From Candidatus Nitrosopolaris nunavutensis (GTDB taxonomy: Archaea; Thermoproteota; Nitrososphaeria; Nitrososphaerales; Nitrososphaeraceae), in assembly GCA_002501855.1 (NCBI GenBank), contig DAOM01000290.1:440-15603 (forward strand): a stretch of DNA of 15,164 nt. The letters are read 5' to 3'. Both the position numbers and the translations under genes were made by a program. Every line of letters starts with the position of its first letter. Within the stretch, counting starts at the first letter, position 1. Of the stretch, positions 7,292-14,574 are shown one piece after another. The notes under the pieces are model-generated. The model worked only from the letters and a program-made list of their open reading frames with translations. It did not search any database and had not been told where the DNA came from.

Positions 7292-8350
7292 TTAAGCGGT
7301 AGGAGTGGTTCTCTCCGGTACTTGAATCTTGCCAGAAATTACGTCTTGGGTTAACTGGGCTAGCTTAGCCTTTACATTTGCAGGTACTTTAGTGTCTAGA
7401 CTGTGGAACGGCGCTAAATACACAATGCCATCTCCTGGACCTCCTTTACCTGTTTCAATTCCAGGTTTAGTCAGTTTGCCAACAAAGGTACCGTCTTTAA
7501 CGCTTTTATACGCCTGGTCGTATGCCTTATCCATATCTATGACGAAAGAGGTAAGGACTGTGTTTGGTGCCAATTTGTTCTGGTCAGCGACCGCTCCAAA
7601 TGCATATACACCTTTCCCTGCAGCCGCCTCAATAACACCATGACCAGATGTATCTGCTACGTGAAGCAAAAAATCGGCGCCAGAATTAATTTGTGCTAAT
7701 GCGGCTTCTCTTCCTTTAGCAGGATTATTAAAGTCATGCAAGTATGTACTAATTACCTTCATGTTCGGATTGATGAACTTCGCGCCTTGCTTATATCCTT
7801 CGGCAATATTGATAATGTTCGGATATGTTTCTCCACCCACAAAACCAATTGTCCCAGTTTTAGACATCATCGCCGCAAGTGCTCCTAGCAGAAACGACCC
7901 CTGTTGCTGCATGGGGAAAATTGAAGCTACATTTGATGCGTTAACAAGGCCAGTCATGACCACAAATTTAATATCTGGATACGTCGGCGCCACCTTCACA
8001 ACAGGATCTCCCCATTGAAATCCTTGGGCAATTATCAGGTTAGCGCCTGCGTCGGCATAACCCGTTAGCGTAGACCCAATATCTGGAATTGCAATACTAT
8101 CTGCTGACGTAAGGCCAACACCGTATTTACTTTTCATTGCTTGTGTGGCATTGAATCCGACGGCTCCCCACCCTCCGTCATTAAACTTCGCATCGGTTAC
8201 AAAAACTACTTTAAATGGGGTTGCTGGCTGTGCATATGAGTAATAAGGTTGAATAGGATGACCAGCTCCTGCTGCTAGTGTCAAGACCACTGCTACTGCC
8301 GCTACGATTCCTAGGCATGTAATAGCTTTCTCCTTTCCTATGATGGTCAT
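7292..8350 (-). CDS. BMP/PnrA-family substrate-binding protein of ABC importer
   Basis: A 352-aa extracytoplasmic solute-binding protein of the BMP (Med/PnrA) family, first gene of the importer operon. Residues 9-30 are hydrophobic, followed by SYAQ with likely cleavage near Ala40-Gln41, a signal-peptide ending I associate with Thaumarchaeota. There is no lipobox: the only early Cys (12) precedes the hydrophobic stretch, so it is secreted or held by its N-terminal helix. Family motifs are VTDAKFNDGGWGAVG near the mature N-terminus, GADFLLHVADTSGHGVIEAA in the centre and GVYAFGAVADQ. BMP proteins bind purine nucleosides or related small N-heterocycles; ureides are an inferred possibility from the neighbourhood. 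A TATA box lies at exact leaderless distance from its ATG. It diverges from the AllF-like gene. Confidence 0.92.
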   Translation of the reverse strand: MTIIGKEKAITCLGIVAAVAVVLTLAAGAGHPIQPYYSYAQPATPFKVVFVTDAKFNDGGWGAVGFNATQAMKSKYGVGLTSADSIAIPDIGSTLTGYADAGANLIIAQGFQWGDPVVKVAPTYPDIKFVVMTGLVNASNVASIFPMQQQGSFLLGALAAMMSKTGTIGFVGGETYPNIINIAEGYKQGAKFINPNMKVISTYLHDFNNPAKGREAALAQINSGADFLLHVADTSGHGVIEAAAGKGVYAFGAVADQNKLAPNTVLTSFVIDMDKAYDQAYKSVKDGTFVGKLTKPGIETGKGGPGDGIVYLAPFHSLDTKVPANVKAKLAQLTQDVISGKIQVPERTTPTA

Positions 8351-8372
8351 AGCGTCTTAAATTGCGCTCTTG

Positions 8373-8380
8373 ATATTATA
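8373..8380 (-). promoter_or_regulatory. TATA box of the importer operon
   Basis: On the minus strand TATAATAT is centred 26-27 bp before the binding-protein ATG at 8350. This is ideal archaeal spacing for a leaderless transcript, consistent with the absence of a Shine-Dalgarno sequence. Confidence 0.65.
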
Positions 8381-8471
8381 GTTTTGTAGAAATATGCTTG
8401 CCAGTTAGAATATATCATAAAAAACGTAACTAAAGATATATGCGGTTTTTCAAATATTCCCATACTTAAGG

Positions 8472-8479
8472 TTAAATAC
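8472..8479 (+). promoter_or_regulatory. Putative TATA box of the AllF-like gene
   Basis: TTAAATAC is centred about 8475 and predicts a start of transcription near 8500, giving a leader of roughly 25-30 bases before the ATG at 8529. GAGGT at 8508-8512 is a weak Shine-Dalgarno candidate, rather far from that ATG. Together with the divergent box at 8373-8380 it makes this a shared bidirectional control region. Confidence 0.45.
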
Positions 8480-8528
8480 GCTTTAATGCATTTGATAATT
8501 GCCGAATGAGGTTGTGCATTCAATATAT

Positions 8529-10262
8529 ATGTCATTCCCGAGTCTCTTTGATGTCTTAATTAAAGAGAATTACTACAAAGACTCTCTTCAGCTCCTAAAA
8601 ATATCTGATGATATAAAACAAAATGATGGAATACTAGACGCAGCTATAGTAATGGGAACTAAGACAAACAAAGAAATTCTTAACAGATTGGGTTTCAATC
8701 TTCCTAAAGTTAGCCAAGCTAAGGATACTGATGTAATTATAGCTATTATAGCACGTGACAAAAAATCTTTAGATTTAATTTTATCGAAAGCGGAGGCATT
8801 GCTGGAAGGCAAGCAGCATGGTGACAAGGAGAGCGCCGGAGGGAGTATCGGTACTATCAATACTACTGCTGGCCTGGCTGACAGATTCCAAGATTTAGAT
8901 TCAGCCGTAGCATTTATGCCTGATGCAAACCTGGCCCTGATCTCTATCCCTGGTGAATATGTGAAGGATATCTGCTTCAAATTGATTGATGCTGGAATAC
9001 ACCAGCAGCTATTCAGTGATCATGTCCCGATAGAAGATGAATTGGAAATAAAGAAATATGCTAGAGAGAATGGTATCTTGATTCTAGGCCCGGGAGCTGG
9101 TACGTCTATAATTAACGGCAAGGGGATAGGATTTTCTAACGCGGTCAAAATCGGCCCGGTTGGTATAGTTGCTGCGGCAGGAACCGGATTACAGGAGGTT
9201 TGTATTCTACTAGATCATTGCGAGGTTGGCATTAAGCATGCTCTTGGAGTAGGTGGAAACGACCCCAAGGCTGAGATAGGAGGTATCATGATGTTAGAAT
9301 CCATAAGAATACTGGATAAATGCGACGACGACGAAATCAAAGTAATAGGTATAATCTCAAAGCCTCCCTCAGCTTCGGTCGAGAAGAAATTCATTGATTA
9401 CGTTGTAGGTTCTGGCACAAGAAAAAAGTACGTAATTTGCTTTATTGGAGGGTCAGGGTCCGCAGAAATAGTAAGCCCAACTCAAAACGGAAGAGTCATT
9501 CAGGCTAATACTTTAGCATCTTCGGCTCTGGCTATCGCAAAACAGATAGGAGATAAACAATTCAAGACAGCATTAAAGGAACTCATCATCCCGCCAAAAA
9601 TTTTGTATGGTATAGTCCAAAAAGAGTGGGAGAAACTGCAGAAGGATCAGAAATACATCAGAGCTCTTTACACAGGCGGTACCTTTGCATATGAAACCCA
9701 GGTTGTATTGACTGGAATCATAGGTGGTCGTGGTGATGTCTACTCAAACGCACCGATTGCAGGCGCAATGCTGTTGCATGACCCATTTAAGAGTCTCGAT
9801 CACTCTATTGTGGATCTCGGTGAAGAGGAATTTACCAAGGGACGAGCACATCCCATGATTGACCCAACCATAAGAAAAATAAGACTAATCGAAGAGGCAG
9901 CAGATCCCGGTGTAGCAGTACTACTCCTTGATTATGTATTAGGTTTCGGCTCTCATCCGGATCCAATTGGAGCAATTCTCAGCCAGGTGAGTGAAGCCAA
10001 AAAAATAGCTGAGAAGGGCGGCAGGTATCTAGCTATCGTAACCCACGTGTGTGGAACAGCTCAAGATCCACAAGGATACGAACAAAGTATTCAAAGATTG
10101 AAAGACACGGGTGCACTAATCATGCCCACTAATGCTCTAGCGGCTATTGCATCCGCAACCGTAGCTCTGAGAGGGAATATAGACCTGGATAAAGTCTATT
10201 CAAAGTATTTGACAGGAGATGGAAGTGGGGCAAGAAGAGGGGGACAGGTGAATCCATTATAA
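8529..10262 (+). CDS. FdrA/AllF-family carbamoyltransferase subunit (YahF-like)
   Basis: A 577-aa FdrA-family protein. FdrA (AllF) of E. coli works with AllG and AllH as oxamate carbamoyltransferase, converting oxalurate plus phosphate to oxamate and carbamoyl phosphate. The fold resembles succinyl-CoA synthetase alpha/beta chains. Visible blocks: DANLALISIPGEYV, GPGAGTSIINGKGIGF, GPVGIVAAAGTGLQE, GVGGNDPKAEIGGIMM, ISKPPSASVEKK, LYTGGTFAYETQ and HPMIDPTIRKIRLIEEA with His441. By memory it is closer to E. coli YahF than to AllF. The ATG at 8529 is preferred over in-frame TTG 8499 and GTG 8514 because MSFPSLFDVLIKENYYKDS aligns with family N-termini. The protein stops after GGQVNPL, without the roughly 50-residue C-terminal module found in AllF; that module follows in another frame (10289-10441). 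Family certain; acceptor substrate unknown. Confidence 0.9.
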   Translation: MSFPSLFDVLIKENYYKDSLQLLKISDDIKQNDGILDAAIVMGTKTNKEILNRLGFNLPKVSQAKDTDVIIAIIARDKKSLDLILSKAEALLEGKQHGDKESAGGSIGTINTTAGLADRFQDLDSAVAFMPDANLALISIPGEYVKDICFKLIDAGIHQQLFSDHVPIEDELEIKKYARENGILILGPGAGTSIINGKGIGFSNAVKIGPVGIVAAAGTGLQEVCILLDHCEVGIKHALGVGGNDPKAEIGGIMMLESIRILDKCDDDEIKVIGIISKPPSASVEKKFIDYVVGSGTRKKYVICFIGGSGSAEIVSPTQNGRVIQANTLASSALAIAKQIGDKQFKTALKELIIPPKILYGIVQKEWEKLQKDQKYIRALYTGGTFAYETQVVLTGIIGGRGDVYSNAPIAGAMLLHDPFKSLDHSIVDLGEEEFTKGRAHPMIDPTIRKIRLIEEAADPGVAVLLLDYVLGFGSHPDPIGAILSQVSEAKKIAEKGGRYLAIVTHVCGTAQDPQGYEQSIQRLKDTGALIMPTNALAAIASATVALRGNIDLDKVYSKYLTGDGSGARRGGQVNPL

Positions 10263-10288
10263 CTAAAGAGGCAAGTAAAAAAAGAAAT

Positions 10289-10441
10289 TTGTTGGACACA
10301 GAATTAAAAGTTGTTAATTTGGGTATCGACATTTTCTACAATGCATTGAAGCTCCAAGATGTCAAGGTAGTTCAGGTTGATTGGAAACCCAGCCAGAAAC
10401 TGGACAAGGAATCGGAAGAAATACTCTCAAAAATCTTGTAA
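10289..10441 (+). CDS. Orphan FdrA C-terminal / YahG N-terminal module (separate small ORF or frameshifted AllF tail)
   Basis: About 50 residues including LKVVNLGIDIFYNALKLQD and VVQVDWKP, then a helical tail ending EEILSKIL. From memory this matches the C-terminus of E. coli FdrA/AllF (VINIGL..F..., HYQWSP) and the N-terminus of YahG (VINVGI..., QLDWTPP), so it is a movable module of this enzyme family. Here it is fused to neither. Its frame is -1 relative to the AllF-like gene and is open from 10193 (after a TAA at 10190-10192). In-frame starts are only TTG at 10289 and 10292, with no strong Shine-Dalgarno. A G5 run at 10239-10243 is where a one-base change or slippage would fuse it to AllF through the linker TGESIITKEASKKR. 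So it is either a stand-alone small subunit, a programmed frameshift product, or an indel or assembly error. Confidence 0.65.
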   Translation: MLDTELKVVNLGIDIFYNALKLQDVKVVQVDWKPSQKLDKESEEILSKIL

Positions 10442-10464
10442 GAAATAAAAAATATAATACTCAC

Positions 10465-11475
10465 ATGCATCAAAATCGAGTATCAAACCGGAATCAAAAC
10501 CAGAACCAGCATTTCAGCCACAAAGAAATCGGTAAATACGTATTTAATTGCCAATGGGTGGGGAATTTACACGCTAGACGAATACTTTCAGAACGATGTG
10601 GTTTGTACGGTGATGTGATCAGCGTTTTCGATACTACACTGAATGTGAAGACAAACAATGATGATCTCTTGGTTGTTACTATTAGTAAAGTCCGTTCCCC
10701 AATAAACATGAATGTCCTGCCCATCTTCAAAGAAAAAGAACGAGGAGGTGGAATACAAGGGTTTAGAGGCATTATAGATTTTGGGACTGAAGTAAAAATC
10801 CAAAAGAATGAGATGTCAATTGGGAATGTAATTTTTCGGCTAGGTAAATGTAGAGTTTTCCAAAGTGCTTTAGATAGGCTTCCGAGTGCAAACCATCTAT
10901 CAGAATTTATGAGCAAATCTGATGAAATTTTTAAGATTCTAAAAACATATTCCAGGAAAGGGTGTCTTCTGAGCCCTGATCTTACAACTAAGGGTTTATT
11001 ATCAAAATTCCTCAAGAATGTACATAGTTATCGATGTGGTTATAGCAATGCATTTACCGCTACTGCCTATGCTATGATGTCTCAAGCATTACTGGATCTA
11101 TGTGGAAAAGGTCCAGGATATACTCCTTCTGGAGATGACTTCGTTGCAGGGTACTTGGGAGTCTTTAACTGGATTTCGAGATCTTTAAACTTTAACACTA
11201 TGAATTTCCCGAGCGAGAAATTTGCACCTCTTACATCCTGGATGAGCTCGAAGCTGATAGATTATAGTAAGAGAAATTTATGTGATGAAGAAATCCAGGC
11301 CATGATTAACTCTATAGCTGCCGGAGATTTAAACCAGTACATATCATCTATAGTTAAGATCAGCCGTAGAGGACATACATCAGGCATTGATATAGCAACT
11401 GGAATGACAGTTGCATTGTATACAGTTATCGATGACACATTTGAAACAAATCTTATAGAAAGATTCTTCTCTTAG
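10465..11475 (+). CDS. DUF2877 protein, AllH-like carbamoyltransferase subunit
   Basis: A DUF2877 (YlbF/AllH) protein, 336 aa from the ATG at 10465. AllH is the third component of E. coli oxamate carbamoyltransferase. Signature blocks are visible: GKGPGYTPSGDDFVAGYLG (residues 214-232) and RRGHTSGIDIATG near the C-terminus (about 302-313). The middle (ISKVRSPINMNV to FRLGKCRVF) is divergent. An in-frame TTG at 10381 would add 28 residues but would overlap the end of the small module ORF, so the ATG is preferred; it lies 23 bp after that ORF's stop. The first 20 residues are rich in Asn, Gln and His and may be poorly structured. At about 336 aa it is longer than the roughly 270-aa E. coli AllH. 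It probably belongs to the same transcript as the AllF-like gene. Confidence 0.85.
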   Translation: MHQNRVSNRNQNQNQHFSHKEIGKYVFNCQWVGNLHARRILSERCGLYGDVISVFDTTLNVKTNNDDLLVVTISKVRSPINMNVLPIFKEKERGGGIQGFRGIIDFGTEVKIQKNEMSIGNVIFRLGKCRVFQSALDRLPSANHLSEFMSKSDEIFKILKTYSRKGCLLSPDLTTKGLLSKFLKNVHSYRCGYSNAFTATAYAMMSQALLDLCGKGPGYTPSGDDFVAGYLGVFNWISRSLNFNTMNFPSEKFAPLTSWMSSKLIDYSKRNLCDEEIQAMINSIAAGDLNQYISSIVKISRRGHTSGIDIATGMTVALYTVIDDTFETNLIERFFS

Positions 11476-11648
11476 CTGTACCCTGATTGATTAAATTTTT
11501 TCCGTCACACAATATACTATACGCAGCGTATGCTTTGTTTATTCATATTACGGATATGAAACCGAATAGACCTTTTGAGTAGCATGTTTGCTATCTAAGA
11601 GCGGAAACTGCTTAGATGTTCTAAACGAAATTCAGCATTATTATTATG

Positions 11649-11676
11649 CTTATTATTGTCATACTTATTATTGTCA
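11649..11676. repeat. Tandem 13-bp repeat CTTATTATTGTCA
   Basis: Two copies of CTTATTATTGTCA at 11649-11661 and 11664-11676 (period 15) lie upstream of the allG-like promoter. It could be an operator pair or low-complexity slippage. Confidence 0.7.
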
Positions 11677-11773
11677 CGCTTTAGGCGATCATTATATGTA
11701 TATTTGGTAAAAGATGTGAACAATCAAATCTTATTTTATTTTAAAATTTTCTTATATATGTAATTTTACAAAC

Positions 11774-11781
11774 TTTAAATA
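11774..11781 (+). promoter_or_regulatory. Putative TATA box for the AllG-like gene
   Basis: TTTAAATA in an A-rich context (AAACTTTAAATAAG) matches the archaeal TATA consensus. It would start RNA near 11804, about 85 bases before the ATG at 11888. Confidence 0.5.
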
Positions 11782-11887
11782 AGTTAAACTTAAATTTTTA
11801 ACTCAACGATAGGATCAAGGTCTCGAGACTTGATTTTCGTATCAACCCGTCTAGATGATGAAACTCTAATGACAAGTGAAAAAGAAA

Positions 11888-13135
11888 ATGAGTGAGCAAA
11901 TAAAAAACAGGATCGAAGATGCAAACAGACAAGCAGTAGAAAGAGTTCTCAGATCCAGACCTATCCTTGTTGACATAAAACCAGCAATAGAAGTTCTTTC
12001 AGGTATGAAAAAGAATTCAATATTCCATGCTGGTCCGCCAATCGAGTGGAAAAGAATGAGTGGTCCGTTGAGAGGTGCTATAGTCGCTACGATGATCTTT
12101 GAACAGTTAGTTGAAAGTTGGGATGAAGCTGTTAAATTGATAGAAAGTGGGCAGATTGAGTTTTCCCCAAATCATGACCATGATGCCGTCGGACCTATGG
12201 CTGGCGTCATTTCTCCTTCAATGCCCGTCTTGGTAGTAAAGAATGAAAAATTTGGGAATACGTGTTTCGGCCGCCTTGTAGAACAGAAAGTCCAGTTTGG
12301 AGTTTTCGACGAAGATGCCGTTCAAATTCTAAAATTTTGGGCCAAAACGTTAGGTCCGGCACTTGGAAAGGCAATACGGTACAGTAAGGGAATAGACCTC
12401 AAATCGTTAATGGCTAGAGCACTTCATATGGGTGATGAATTACATAATAGGCCTGTCGCTGGTACCGCTTTGTTTGCAAGTATAATTACGCCTTATCTAA
12501 TAGAAGTATTAGACAGAGAAGAACTAGTCAAGGTCACAAAATTTTTCTCGACAAATGATATCTTTTTCCTTTGCATGAGCATGGCTGCTTGCAAAACCAT
12601 AATGAATGCCGCACGTGATATCGAGTATAGTACTCTTGTTATAGCGATGGCAAGAAATGGAACCGACTTTGGCATAAAAGTCAGCGGCCTAGGAAATGAG
12701 TGGTTCATAGGACCTGCTCAGATGATCGAGGGAAGATACTTCCCAGGCTATAAACATGGAGACGCAAATCCTGACATCGGAGACAGTGCTATCACTGAAA
12801 CTGCAGGAATTGGCGCTTTTGCATTAGCCAACTCGCCTGCAATTTTGTCGCTTATAGGAGGGTCCGCCGAGGATGCTATCAAATACACTAAACAAATGCG
12901 TGAAATAACAATGACTCTGAATGACACTTTTTCAATTCCGATACTTGATTTTCAAGGTACGGCAACCGGAATCGATATCAGAAAAGTGGTAAAGACAGGG
13001 ATTTTGCCAGTTATAGATACCGCAATGGCTCATAAGCAAGCCGGGATTGGTATGATAGGGGCAGGAGTAGTGAGACCTCCACTTGAAGCGTTCAAGCAGG
13101 CTCTGTACGCTTTTGGTCGGAAATATAGGTTATAG
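11888..13135 (+). CDS. DUF1116 protein, AllG/YahG-like carbamoyltransferase subunit
   Basis: A DUF1116 protein, 415 aa from the ATG at 11888; an in-frame GTG at 11876 would add four residues (MKKK). DUF1116 (YlbE/AllG, YahG) is a core component of oxamate carbamoyltransferase in E. coli. Conserved blocks: IFHAGPPIEWKRMSGPLRGA (about 45-64), SPNHDHDAVGPMAGV (about 93-107), ALHMGDELHNRP (about 178-189), MARNGTDFGIKVSGLG (about 254-269), DIGDSAITETAGIGAFA (about 296-312), MREITM, and IAHKQAGIGMIGAG-like text near the C-terminus. It resembles YahG, including IEYSTLVIAMARNG, but lacks YahG's N-terminal VINVGI module; a matching module is the small ORF at 10289-10441. The His/Asp cluster HDHD may bind substrate or metal (inference). 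It is separated from allH by 400 bp with its own promoter. Confidence 0.9.
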   Translation: MSEQIKNRIEDANRQAVERVLRSRPILVDIKPAIEVLSGMKKNSIFHAGPPIEWKRMSGPLRGAIVATMIFEQLVESWDEAVKLIESGQIEFSPNHDHDAVGPMAGVISPSMPVLVVKNEKFGNTCFGRLVEQKVQFGVFDEDAVQILKFWAKTLGPALGKAIRYSKGIDLKSLMARALHMGDELHNRPVAGTALFASIITPYLIEVLDREELVKVTKFFSTNDIFFLCMSMAACKTIMNAARDIEYSTLVIAMARNGTDFGIKVSGLGNEWFIGPAQMIEGRYFPGYKHGDANPDIGDSAITETAGIGAFALANSPAILSLIGGSAEDAIKYTKQMREITMTLNDTFSIPILDFQGTATGIDIRKVVKTGILPVIDTAMAHKQAGIGMIGAGVVRPPLEAFKQALYAFGRKYRL

Positions 13136-13234
13136 AATAAAAATAACCGAGCAGTCTTTATGAGGTTTCCACACGACTATCTTGAATCTTGAAACTATTA
13201 CTCGACAGGACTAGAGAGCCTTAATATTTTTCTT

Positions 13235-13241
13235 ATAATTA
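13235..13241 (+). promoter_or_regulatory. Putative TATA box for the FAH-family gene
   Basis: TATAATT within TTTTTCTTATAATTATT is centred about 13238 and predicts a start near 13263, roughly 30 bases before the GTG at 13292. This supports a separate transcript for the FAH gene. Confidence 0.45.
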
Positions 13242-13291
13242 TTACCTTAATACCGGGTAGTAGTCATATTACTACATCGAGATCCTTTCCA

Positions 13292-14212
13292 GTGAGGGTA
13301 GCAAGAATTCTAAACCGTGATCATGAAACATTTACGATCATCAATGAAGAAGGGAAGACTATCACGAGGGACGAAATTGTAAGACAGCTCCGATTAGCTG
13401 TACCATCTGACTTAGAGGAATTTCTGTTTGGTGAATATCTTCATAAGATAAAAGATCATCTGAGCAAGTTATCATTTATTCATGACTTAGACGAATTCAA
13501 AGTTCTTCCACCAATATTAAAATCATTCAAGATAATATGCTTGGCTTTCAATTATACAGATCAATCTACTTGGATACGTTTCGGTGAAACGCCTCCTAAA
13601 GAACCTGTTATTTACATTAAACCACGAACAAGCCTTATCGGACCAATGGATGACATAGTCTGTCCAAGATTTGTGAAGCAGCTAGATTATGAGGGAGAGT
13701 TGGCCTTCATCATAGGCAAGAAATGTAGTAAAGTCAGTAGGCATGATGCACCAACCTATGTTGCAGGGTATTTTGTACTAAATGATGTTTCCGCACGTGA
13801 TGTTCAATTTATTGATAAGCAGTACACTAGAGCAAAAGGCTTTGATACGTTTGGGCCATGTGGACCGTGGCTAACTACCAGTGACGAGATTCCCGATCCT
13901 TGCAATCTTCGTATAACAACAAAAGTAAATGGAGAAGTCAGACAGGATTCATCTACCAAAAATCTTGTGCTAAAGGTAGATGAAATAATACATAGCCTAA
14001 GCAAGGTGATGACACTTGAGGCTGGAGATATAATATCGACAGGCACCCCAAGTGGCACGGCATTGTCTTTGTCTACACATAGTTGGAAATATCTGAAACA
14101 TAATGATGTAGTCGAAGTTGAAATAGAAAAACTTGGTAAAATCAGAAACAGAGTTTGTTTGTGGATTAGAGAAAGTTTACCGAAGAGGCAACTGAATTAT
14201 AATTGTGTGTAA
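13292..14212 (+). CDS. Fumarylacetoacetate hydrolase (FAH) family protein
   Basis: A 306-aa FAH-fold protein with GTG start. An N-terminal region (1-75) precedes the FAH core: IICLAFNYTDQ, EPVIYIKPRTSLIGP, DYEGELAFIIG with metal ligands Glu134 and Glu136, LNDVSARD with Asp165, and TLEAGDIISTGTPSGT near 241-256. The family includes acylpyruvate hydrolases, 2-keto hydratases and oxaloacetate decarboxylases, and some members are annotated as ureidoglycolate lyases. Next to AllFGH-like genes a role on a ureidoglycolate, oxamate or oxalyl-type acid is conceivable but unproven. Odd: the usual lid motif NYxDHxxE reads NYTDQSTW, so the catalytic His and Glu are replaced by Gln91 and Trp94, while the metal ligands are kept. 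It probably has altered chemistry or works as a different enzyme. Family certain, reaction unknown. Confidence 0.88.
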   Translation: MRVARILNRDHETFTIINEEGKTITRDEIVRQLRLAVPSDLEEFLFGEYLHKIKDHLSKLSFIHDLDEFKVLPPILKSFKIICLAFNYTDQSTWIRFGETPPKEPVIYIKPRTSLIGPMDDIVCPRFVKQLDYEGELAFIIGKKCSKVSRHDAPTYVAGYFVLNDVSARDVQFIDKQYTRAKGFDTFGPCGPWLTTSDEIPDPCNLRITTKVNGEVRQDSSTKNLVLKVDEIIHSLSKVMTLEAGDIISTGTPSGTALSLSTHSWKYLKHNDVVEVEIEKLGKIRNRVCLWIRESLPKRQLNYNCV

Positions 14213-14522
14213 AGACATAGATGTGCGAGTACTTATAGCTCGCCTCAGCGCAATAAGAAAAAATCAGCCAAGCAAATAAACCAACAGCTATCTGCGAAAC
14301 CTCTGTTTGGTAAGTAGCTCTTCATTTGGAAATAGAGAAAATTTACATTATCATATTCCACTGCAATCATGATAGTAGTGTATCATATTATTGCTTCTAT
14401 GGGATAACTCTTGGTCGATTTAGGTTACAGGATATAAAAATTGGGCTACACTTTTTTATTGATTTTATCGAGATTAGCTCTATAATTGAGCGTGAAATCA
14501 TGGTTTATTGAGGCAAAAAAAC

Positions 14523-14528
14523 TATAAA
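14523..14528 (+). promoter_or_regulatory. Putative TATA box in the right-hand non-coding region
   Basis: AAAAAACTATAAAG contains a strong archaeal-type BRE plus TATA arrangement. Initiation would fall near 14551, with no ORF starting there. Confidence 0.45.
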
Positions 14529-14546
14529 GCGACTTATACAGTGCAT

Positions 14547-14574
14547 ATACTAGTACTACTACTAATACTAGTAC
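14547..14574. repeat. Twin near-palindromes ATACTAGTAC
   Basis: ATACTAGTAC occurs at 14547-14556 and 14565-14574; each contains the perfect palindrome TACTAGTA, with centres 18 bp apart. They cover the position where transcription from the TATA box at 14523-14528 should begin, a typical place for a dimeric repressor operator in archaea. Confidence 0.6.

Larger units (their letters stand above)
11476..11887 (+). other. Long gap between allH-like and allG-like genes with promoter, repeats and tiny ORFs
   Basis: About 410 bp without a supported gene. It contains a 7-bp inverted repeat ATCTAAG/CTTAGAT (11593-11599 and 11611-11617), a 13-bp tandem repeat (11649-11676), several AT-rich boxes and, at 11774-11781, TTTAAATA as the best TATA candidate (predicted start near 11804). 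Just before the gene, tiny frames at 11855-11869 and 11869-11895 overlap each other and the likely ATG at 11888. The allG-like gene therefore seems to have its own promoter and a leader of roughly 85 bases. Confidence 0.5.

Noticed and set aside
8588..8980. 130-codon minus-strand frame inside the AllF-like gene
   Set aside because: It is antisense to strongly conserved FdrA sequence; no start signal or domain.
10381..10464. Upstream TTG start for the AllH-like gene
   Set aside because: It would overlap the FdrA-type module frame, which is clearly coding to 10441, and the added residues do not look like family sequence.
10494..11015. 173-codon minus-strand frame inside the AllH-like gene
   Set aside because: The plus strand carries DUF2877 signatures; the antisense frame has no recognisable features.
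14225..14243. Hairpin after the FAH gene as an intrinsic terminator
   Set aside because: The stem is only five base pairs and no T-tract follows on the plus strand.
14326..14511. 61-codon TTG frame rich in Ile, Tyr and Phe
   Set aside because: Composition is that of translated AT-rich non-coding DNA; no start signal, no motif.
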